64,000 nucleotides of DNA from assembly GCA_029168955.1 (NCBI GenBank), contig JAPDOI010000882.1:124001-188000 (forward strand), read 5' to 3'. The notes below the pieces were generated by a model. It had not been told where the DNA came from. It did not search any database and saw nothing but the letters and a program-made list of their open reading frames with translations. Shown piece after piece: positions 56,640 to 64,000 of the stretch. Position 1 is the first letter of the stretch. Every line of letters begins with the position of its first letter. This DNA is from Aplectana chamaeleonis. Taxonomy: Eukaryota > Nematoda > Chromadorea > Rhabditida > Cosmocercidae. The position numbers were made by a program, and so were the translations under genes.

Positions 56640-59174
56640 CCAACTGTGTCTCCTGTACATCAACAATTGACCCTCTCGTCCGAGACAGTAGCTGTGATAG
56701 CGATAACAGCAGAAATCATTGCTTTTGATAGTGCGCAATCTTCCTTCTCGTGTTCACGATGTGTTTTGTATGAACTGAGAGACCCGTTTTCTCATCAGAT
56801 TCTAGCCGTGGTTTCGTTGACCCGCTCAGCAGTTAGTTCTTTCTCTATTTTTTCATTCTCTGCCTAACTCTCATGTCTTGTGTTCCCGACTTAATGGTTT
56901 GATGTTCTTGCCTCTAGCGAGAGCTGTGAATTAGGGTAAAGCAGGTCGAGAAATTTGTCAGAGGAATAGCTACACTAGAATCTGTTAGAAACTGAAGTGT
57001 TCAGTCTTCACTTTGTTGAAAATTTTGATTCGATTTAAATTTTTTCGTTCATTTTTATGAAAAGTTTGGAGTTCATTTTACTCGCGACACTGTGAATTTT
57101 ATTTTCTCAGACATTTAGAAGAAACAGGACGAAGAAAACTCACACATATCCTACGTTTCGGAGTGAATTTTAGTGCTAGCGCGTATTTTTCCATTTTCGA
57201 AATTTGTCCGCAGAAATATTTCTGGGAAAAAACTGGTGGAGTAAAATCCCGCGGTTAATCCCAATAAGAATAGTTAGATCCTAGTAAACACAGTTGTAAA
57301 CACTGTTCCTTTCAGCTTTCACTGGTTGGTAACATTAACTACGTAAAGACAAGAAGAGTACGTAATTATCAGAGTTAGGACAGAAAATCATTCGAATGTG
57401 ATTCGAGTAATTTGAATTTTCGGGTTCTAGTATCAAATCTTTTTTCAAATATTCGACTGATTCAAGAAAAGTTAGGAGGCTTCGTTCAAAATTGCTCATT
57501 AGTTCGGGTATTCAAAAAAGCTGTATTTAAAGAATATCACTTGTTCGGGAATTATCAAAAGAGATTATTCGAGATAGAACTCGCAAAGCAATTTTGAGGA
57601 ACTCCCGAATTGATGATTTCCCAAAGCAGAGCTTTTTTTGGAAATTTAAAAAGGTTGAACAGTTTCGAGTTAGGCCTAAATTTTTTGAATGTATGAACAT
57701 ACTCGAAAACCTGTCCTCCACTCATTTCGATTGAATATTCGGCAATTTCTCTCAAATATGCACTAAATTTTTGAATAATTTCCCATTCTCATACTGTTAG
57801 ATAACTTTTACTGCCTCCTGCTAAACATCCAAATCTCATGCTTAGAAGTTGCCCGAATAGACGAAAGCCGAATATTGCGACTTCAAGATTGGAACGATTA
57901 CATGGAAAACCGGATGAATGAGATTGTCGAATCCGATGAATAGCGGAGTTAATTTAATTAATTTCCCGATTCAACCCAATACTGGAAAAAGCAGAAATTT
58001 TCATCTGAATGCAATATTCGATTAACTCGAATAGTACTTGAATAATTACTCTATTCATTTCCAAGTCTAGTACCTACCATTTTTGCCTTCACGCACATAG
58101 TTACTGTTAGGAACTACCAAAAACGGAAAGTAACAGCATTTTTGAATCTGTTTATATAAATTTATAAGTAACAGTGACCTTGCCAGCGAGATTTTTTTCT
58201 TTCAGGTAGTTTTTTTTCGAGAAAACTATTTTCCACACCAAGTTTGAGAGTGGCAGTGCCAATACTGCTTCAGCGAAAATGACGATGCATGTTTTTTTCT
58301 TTTTTTAAGTACCCGAGAAGATAAAAAATACAGTGTCAAGAGTAAAGTCACGAAAAAATTGGAAGCACAATAAATTTTTCTAAACACAAACGAAAAAAAG
58401 AGGCAAAGTCGAAATACAATACGAAAAAAAATTCCGGCCTAACTAATCATCTGACGAATTTCTCGCCCACAGTGCTACCTAATTTCACTTCACGTTAAAA
58501 TCAAGGATAATAAGGAATTAAGGAACACAAAACAAGAGTTTGATAGTGGAAGAACAATCATTGGAAAACCAATCAGCTGCACGGATAAATAGCGACAGGC
58601 AATGCTCGCTATTGATCGCGTTCTAACTGCACAAACGATTGGTGCGCCAGCGGTTTGGAAACTGACGAGTAGTTGGAAGGTTCTTGACCCAACTACTGCC
58701 TGAGTACCGATTGCGGGGGAACTCGGAGTTGTCGGGTTACGGAGAAAAGTCCTCTCGAGGACTTTTCACCCTAACCCGCCATCGTCGTCGAGCGCACTCT
58801 TAAATAGGCGCACTGTATCACCGTTGGTCTGTGGAGTGCGCCGATTAATTGGCAAACATTAATGTTCGCGATTGAGGGTTCCGAGAGGGGTAACATGAGT
58901 AGTTAAGGGGAAGTAACATCGATGTTTAGCTTTAAGATTTGTGTTGTGGCTTGTATGTGCCTTGAACGATGATAATACGATTTCAGCCAAATTTAGGAAC
59001 CCCGTAGTTACATCGATGTTAACAGTCTTGGGTAACATCGTAGTTTATCAAGTTTACTATCACCCCAGGTTTGTTGATTGAACCGGCAACCCTATTCGAC
59101 GAGGTTTAGACAGGAATTCACGGGTGTTTACGAAATCGATGTGGAGGATGGATACTCATGATGCTCATTTATAT
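56640..59174. other. AT-rich unassigned region
   Basis: No ORF of recognisable family. 57380-58060 is rich in ATTCGA/TTCGAAT words. A perfect 22-bp palindrome AAAAGTCCTC/GAGGACTTTT, centred on TC|GA, lies at 58745-58766 in a GC-richer stretch (58670-58860). Confidence 0.4.
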
Positions 59175-59324
59175 GTATAGCTTAGGTTTCTAGGATGAGT
59201 TCGGGCGGAGTAAGCAGCGGAGCGGTCGGTGATGGCAAAATATAACAGTGATAAGAAGATTTTGACATGATAAGCCCGATAAGCCTAGCTTCGACTGGCT
59301 CAAAATGAGGGGCCTAGGCTATAC
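59175..59324 (+). repeat. 145-bp MITE copy 3
   Basis: GTATAGCTTAGGTTTCTAGG to GGCCTAGGCTATAC; the inverted ends are clearest in this copy. It abuts the next element almost directly. Confidence 0.8.
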
Positions 59325-59326
59325 TC

Positions 59327-59895
59327 TCTCAGGCACTCGTGGATGTCGACCGCGGGTCACATGCCCCAGGTGTCGTCCGGCGTCACAACTGCACGGCCAG
59401 GGCTCGACGCGCCACTCGTGGCGGTCGACCTGATCAGATGTCGACCACGAGCTAGGGTTGTGAAGCCCGACGACACTTGCGCTCAACCAGCATTCTGCTG
59501 GCGGTCGACCCGTATCAGTGGTTCCCAAAAAAGGGGCGATTCTACCGCCACGTTCCACGGTGGAGTGTACCCCATTGTGGCCCATGGGAAGATGGGCCCA
59601 TAGTTGGGAACCACCTCCCCCCCCAAGCAGTGGGGAGATCCCCTCGGCGACAAAAATTGTCCTCCATCATCCGGTGGATCTTCTGGTAAGTGAATCGAGG
59701 TCATCTTCCAGTTCCAGCTCCGACGAACCGACTGAGGCACACGATGAGATCAGGAGCCTTTTATACCAACAATAACGTTATACTTTCGTCTAAACACCTT
59801 GACGTCCTTCAAGAAAAAAAAACAGATTTTTTTGCCCGGCGCTCTGCAAAAAGCAGTGTTTTTGTTTTGGGATCAACATCCACGAGTGCCTGAGA
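59327..59895. mobile_element. TIR element with CTCAGGCACTCGTGGATGT ends
   Basis: TCTCAGGCACTCGTGGATGT and ...ACATCCACGAGTGCCTGAGA are inverted. GC-rich interior with repeated GGTCGACC words. No exact TSD found; class unknown. The ORFs at 59319-59775 on both strands look like low-complexity shadows. Confidence 0.65.
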
Positions 59896-60854
59896 ATGCT
59901 TTAACGTTACACTCACTTTGAAGATATTGTACAGAATGAACAGATTCCCAAAAATAGGATAAGTTTGCAAATATCTCGATATAAAGATGATTATCAATGA
60001 AATGTTCTATTATGGTACCGTAAAAAAACTTTTTTTTTTGAAAATTTTTGCTAGAGTGCATTACACCAACTTGTATCCGGCCGGATACCCGACTCGGATA
60101 TTCGGATTCCGACTCACCGAAAAAAGGTCAAATTCCGAGTGATCCAAAATCCGAATCACCGAAAAAGGGACGAAATCCGATCGATCCAAATTCCGAATCA
60201 CCGAGAAAACGTAATTTCCTGATTGATCCGAGATCCGGGGTGGTAGTAATCAATGAGTTGACCGCGAATGAACCGCGTAGTTAACGCGCAGTTAGGAGAT
60301 GGTCAACGAGGCGTTGAACGCCGGTTAGTTGTAGGAAAACAAATCCATTTTACAAAATTGTGAACGATTAATTTCAACTGCAGCTTCATCCAGATAATAT
60401 TTACACCCTTGTGTTGAAGTAAGGTAAGAAATCTGGTTGAAATCCTCACGTTCAATCCTGCAGTTGATGACTGAAATTTTTTTCGCGCGGTTTCGGCGCG
60501 GTCAGTTCATTGATTCTCCGTTGTGAAGGCCGGAAATCGTTTCATGTGCTGACCGCACGATACCGCCCGTTGACAACGAATTGAAGGTCGTTGAGCAGAC
60601 TGTGTGAGAGAGCGCTGCGCTGACGATGCGCCGACCGGTCGATTTACCACTCGGAAAAAGTCCTCCTGAGGACATATTGCACGCGGTTAACCCGCGTCTG
60701 CGTTTCCCTCCCTCCAATGCTCTCTCTATCACTCTAACGTAGGGGCACACGACGGTTTGCATTGTCGTACGCTGCAGTGCCCGGTTCTTTCGGGCGACGA
60801 CTGCAATCAATGATATGATCGTGATTATCAATAAATTTATCCATGCAATTAATT

Positions 60855-61330
60855 ATTGGTGCATTCATTCATTTATTCATTTGCTTAGTTGATCGCCTCT
60901 TTGTTCATTTGTAAAATTGCGCATTTATTTGTTCATTTATTCATTCGTTTTTTTTATGTAAGTTTCTATCTACACACCAATTTCTTAACTTGGAATGACG
61001 GACGTGCAATCACAGGAATCTCGGGAAAAAACAGGCTGATTTTCTGAAAAATACTGAGATTAAATATACAATTTCTATAATTTATATAAAATAGTATAGC
61101 ATTCAATCAGTAAGTCAGACGTCAAATGAGAGGTGCACCCTGTGCGCAAGTCAAGAAATTAATGTTTAGATAGAAACTTACATATCCTAACCAACAAGAA
61201 ATAAAAAAAATAAATCAATAAATGAACAAAGAGGCGAATAAATAAACAACTAAGCAAATGAATAAATACATAAATATAATTGAGGGAATAGTTTGATTAA
61301 TAATTGAATGACTAATTAAATGAATGCATA
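60855..61330. repeat. ATTC-rich inverted repeat
   Basis: 60855-60965 (CATTCATTTATTCATTTGC..GATCGCCTCTTTGTTCATTT) is mirrored by 61205-61330 (AATGAACAAAGAGGCGAATA..GCAAATGAATAAAT). More AATGAATA text continues to about 62470. No gene. Confidence 0.65.
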
Positions 61331-61339
61331 AAGAACGCT

Positions 61340-63185
61340 CAATAAAAATTAGTATCAGGATGTTTAGGAGGTGCTGTACCAAATGTGTGACAGAGAATTT
61401 TCCGTTGCCCTTCTGTGAGCTTTTGATCAAATGTGGTATACCAATCAAGAGTAAAACTGTTGTCCTACTCTGAGAGTTTTGACCGAGGAATAGCCACGAA
61501 ATAGCCGAGAAATCCCCCACCAGGCTCCGCAGCGGTTCCTGGTGGGCTATTTCCTGGTTAATTCGCGGCATTTCACGAAACTGACATGAAGAAGCCCAGA
61601 AGTAGCCCCGAGATATAACCGAGAAATAACGAGAAGTAACCAAAAGTAACCAAGGCCCAACGGTCGCCGGCTCACCGAGCCACCATCCGGGGCCGCCAGC
61701 AGTTGGGCGGGGCCTCCAGTGGGTGAACGAGGTCCAAGTACCTCAAACTTGGCTAACTGAACCGACGGAGTGTCGACATCTCAATCATGCATCTGGAATG
61801 CGCCGTATACCTACCTGGAGAGCATTATTTCTCGGCTAATTCGCAGAGCTGAATCTGTTGTTTTTTAGGTAGAACATTCATATTCTGGGATGCCTATGTT
61901 ATATAGAATTAGAACGAGGATTTCTTTAATCGGATTTTTCAAGAATTTTTTCAGCGAAACGAATTTGCATTTTTAGGAAAATTACCGAAAAAAAAAGACA
62001 TCCCTCACAACTTCGTTTTTCATCGGCTTTAGAACTCCAAACATAGTGAAGTATTATGCATTGTGTATAATCTAATTAGAATTGTTCTGTCCGGTTTTTT
62101 TTTTCAAGTATTTAAAAAATGCAAAAATTCACCAAATAATATTTTGTGAGATGGTGCATTGAACGCAATGCTGAATTGGGAAGCTTGTCCTCCCAAAGCA
62201 GGTGAGTAATCACGATAAGATGGAAATTGTTGATTTTCGAAAATTTTCTGAGGATGCTAAATTTGCTAGATTGGAAAACACATTTCCAACCCATTGTGGA
62301 AAAAAAATAATTTAAATGATTATATAAATAAAGAATTGAATAATGAATGAATATTTGAGTAAGAGAATGAATAAATTGATTCATCATTTAAGAATTTAAA
62401 GAAAGCAATTAGGTAAGTAAATAAATAAATGAGATAAAAAGTGCATGAACGAGTAGGTAACTAAATGAATGAGAAGTAGCTAAAAAGAAGGTTCATCATT
62501 ACTAAGTGAACAAATCAGCAAAGTTAGTCAGTAAGTAAATTCCGTATGCAGGAATGCTTGAGCTGAGAAGGAAATATTTTAGCCTTTTGTTTTAGTACTA
62601 AAATGGCAGCTAAAGAGAAATCTGATGCTTGGAAGTGCTTCCCGAATGGTCGAGTGTCCCGGAATTAGTGTTCCAATAATCTTTGATTACTTGGACTTTC
62701 TGGTTACACAGAATATTCGAAAAATCTTTTTTTCTGAGCAAACTGAGTATTGGAATAGTGCAACAAGCGACATTACATTCCGGTGTTCCAGTATTATTCT
62801 ATTTAATTCAAAAATAGCTCGTGAATGCGAAAAACGATAGAAGAAAATACCTTTTCCAATTTTTTTGTGAACAAAAGCCCTAAGAACGCAGAAACAAATC
62901 TCCAAATCTAGAGCGACTGACGAGCTGCTATTCTCTAGCATCTCTGAATTAGATCACTTACAGCAAAATACATATTCTGTTTCTGTAGAATCTTAGCGTG
63001 GTAAAAACGAGGGGCAATCGAGTCTTTGCTCAAAAAATAAAGATCTCAGCTCTTGAAATTGTCCGACTGCAAGAAATATATGGTGAATTCAAAATGAGTG
63101 ATGGTTCATAAAAGATAATGGCGAATAGCATCCATGAACGAACTATTGACTCCTTGCTTAGCACGGGAACAACATCACGAGAGTA
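61340..63185. other. AT-rich unassigned region inside the inner element
   Basis: ORFs of up to 142 codons on the - strand come from AT-rich simple repeats. A hairpin CCCACCAGG/CCTGGTGGG lies near 61517-61555. No family resemblance. Confidence 0.35.
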
Positions 63186-63189
63186 CCGT

Positions 63190-63262
63190 CCCTGATGGCG
63201 CAGTGCGATGAGTCGTGTTGTCCGGGTTCGATTCCAACAGTGCAGTGAGTTTTGCACTTGTG
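63190..63262 (+). other. tRNA-like unit (SINE-like), AGTTTTGCAC tail
   Basis: TGATGGCGCAGTGCGATGAG (box A) and CCGGGTTCGATTCCAAC (box B) are about 20 bp closer than in a tRNA. They are followed by GTGAGTTTTGCACTTG, the same tail as at 56535-56603. Probably a degenerate tRNA-derived SINE family. Confidence 0.5.
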
Positions 63263-63826
63263 ACTGTTACCTTCTCCCGTTCAACCACTGGTTAACAAGC
63301 GGTTTACGTGGGGTGTCTCTAAGGTCAGCGGGCGGCTAACTCATGGCCAGCGTGCATTTAACAGGCGGCTGAGTTTCGCTGTTTAACAGCGGTTAACGCA
63401 ATGATTACTACCACCCCCGGCTATCCGTTTAGCTTCTCTATCCGAATGACACGGATTATCCGATGTTGTTATTTTGAATCTATCAGTTTCAATCGGATAT
63501 CCGCTACCTTTGATTTTTGAGTTATCCGAGTATTCGAAATTTTTTGATTCGCGTCCAATGAATAACAGCTACCCACCCGATACTCTACCCGGCCCTCTGT
63601 TAGGTCGCGTTTCCTTGTAAGCTCTCATTCTTCTGTTTCGGGTCAAAGTCACACAGAGCGTCATCGCCACGCCCTCCGCGGACCAGACACAAACAGAAGA
63701 TGCCAAGAAGAGATTGAAGAAATGGTGTGCTAACTAGCCGCCCTTAGTTCTACTGACATATGGTCTTTTCGTTGCGTTGCATTCGCATTTCTAATAAAGG
63801 ATATATGTTGCTGACATTTCTTGGCC

Positions 63827-63995
63827 AAAATATTTATTATATTACCTGCGATTACCATCTACATTTGCTCTTACCTTGCTAGCTCTTGTCTTCTCTAGAT
63901 GATCTACAGTACCTGTAGGTCATCTAGAGAAGACAAGAGCTAGCAAGGTAAGAGCAAATGTAGATGGTAATCGCAGGTAATATAATAAATATTTT
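63827..63995. repeat. 83-bp inverted repeat of fused DIRS termini
   Basis: Arms 63827-63909 and 63913-63995 are inverse with one mismatch and a 3-bp spacer. Each arm is the right terminus of the 47032-55598 element (AAAATATTTATTATATTA...) joined directly to its left terminus (TTTGCTCTTACCTTGCTAGC...GATCTACAG). Confidence 0.9.
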
Positions 63996-64000
63996 ACGTC

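Larger units (their letters stand above)
60237..63418. mobile_element. inner TIR element with GGGGTGGTAGTAA ends
   Basis: GGGGTGGTAGTAATCA and ...TGATTACTACCACCCCC are inverted. Both ends have GTTAACGCG/GCGGTTAAC words just inside. No transposase seen. Contents include AT-rich tetranucleotide DNA and a tRNA-like unit near the right end. Confidence 0.6.
60075..63596. mobile_element. outer element with CCGGATA/CCGATTCACCG arrays, split by an inner TIR element
   Basis: The left array (60075-60235: CCGACTCACCGAAAAAAGGT-type units) and the right, inverted words (63425-63590: TATCCGATG, CGGATATCC) flank the inner element. End words GGCCGGATAC and GTACTCTACCCGGCC-like are only roughly inverse. Assigned by arrangement, not by a clear TSD. 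Confidence 0.45.

Noticed and set aside
59319..59775. Five overlapping ORFs of 70-88 codons
   Set aside because: GC-rich repetitive interior of a TIR element; all frames are open by composition and none resembles a protein.
61215..61643. 142-codon ORF on the - strand
   Set aside because: Ile/Phe/Leu-rich translation of AATAAATA-type simple repeats.

Overview
This is a eukaryotic window, almost certainly from a nematode and probably a strongylid such as a hookworm. The protein-coding gene at the left is a divergent-loop cyclophilin close to C. elegans cyn-1. Its introns are 55-70 bp with GTTTG donors, plus one GC-AG intron. The broken RTE-type retrotransposon resembles those I remember from Ancylostoma and Necator assemblies; that species-level guess is inference. 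I see only two confident host genes: the cyclophilin (five exons, 399-7500, + strand) and a rhodopsin-class neuropeptide-type GPCR (seven exon pieces, 45618-40708, - strand). Nearly everything else is transposable elements, many nested, and several are bounded by exact target-site duplications (TSDs) that can be read directly.

Layout. 1-7.6 kb: cyclophilin, whose last intron is 6.3 kb because a 5.8-kb hAT-like element sits in it; that element holds a second hAT-like element and a non-LTR retrotransposon scrap. 7.7-13.3 kb: a palindromic MITE, a TTAA-flanked element split by an RTE insertion with an inverted 5' half and an 11-bp TSD, then a deleted mariner. 13.3-20.9 kb: one poorly resolved block, then TTAA elements, three of them abutting and sharing their TTAA sites. 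20.9-27.1 kb: GC-rich repeats and two more hAT-like elements with 8-bp TSDs, one holding about 1.2 kb of a 40-bp satellite. 27.1-32 kb: MITEs and unassigned DNA. 32.0-35.1 kb: an element with 233-bp inverted repeats and a 9-bp TSD (Mutator-like) that carries a C2H2-like zinc-finger ORF and is split by another hAT-like element. 35.2-37.3 kb: a CR1-like LINE on the - strand. 38.6-40.6 kb: a TTAA MITE and a nearly full-length mariner. 40.7-45.6 kb: the GPCR. 46.6-55.6 kb: a foldback MITE abutting a DIRS/PAT-type tyrosine-recombinase retrotransposon (gag, RT-RNase H, recombinase) that has itself received a TTAA MITE, a second TTAA element containing a LINE-like insert, and a hAT-like element. 55.6-64 kb: satellite-like arrays, tRNA-like units, nested terminal-inverted-repeat elements, and at the window end an 83-bp inverted repeat made of fused DIRS termini.

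The two most unusual signals are the Mutator-like element with a zinc-finger cargo, and a series of hAT-like elements that share terminal logic (mostly CAGGG-type ends, 8-bp TSDs) while several carry their own short-motif array just inside the ends. All coordinates come from reading the sequence by eye. Identities of families without an encoded transposase are inferred from termini and TSDs.
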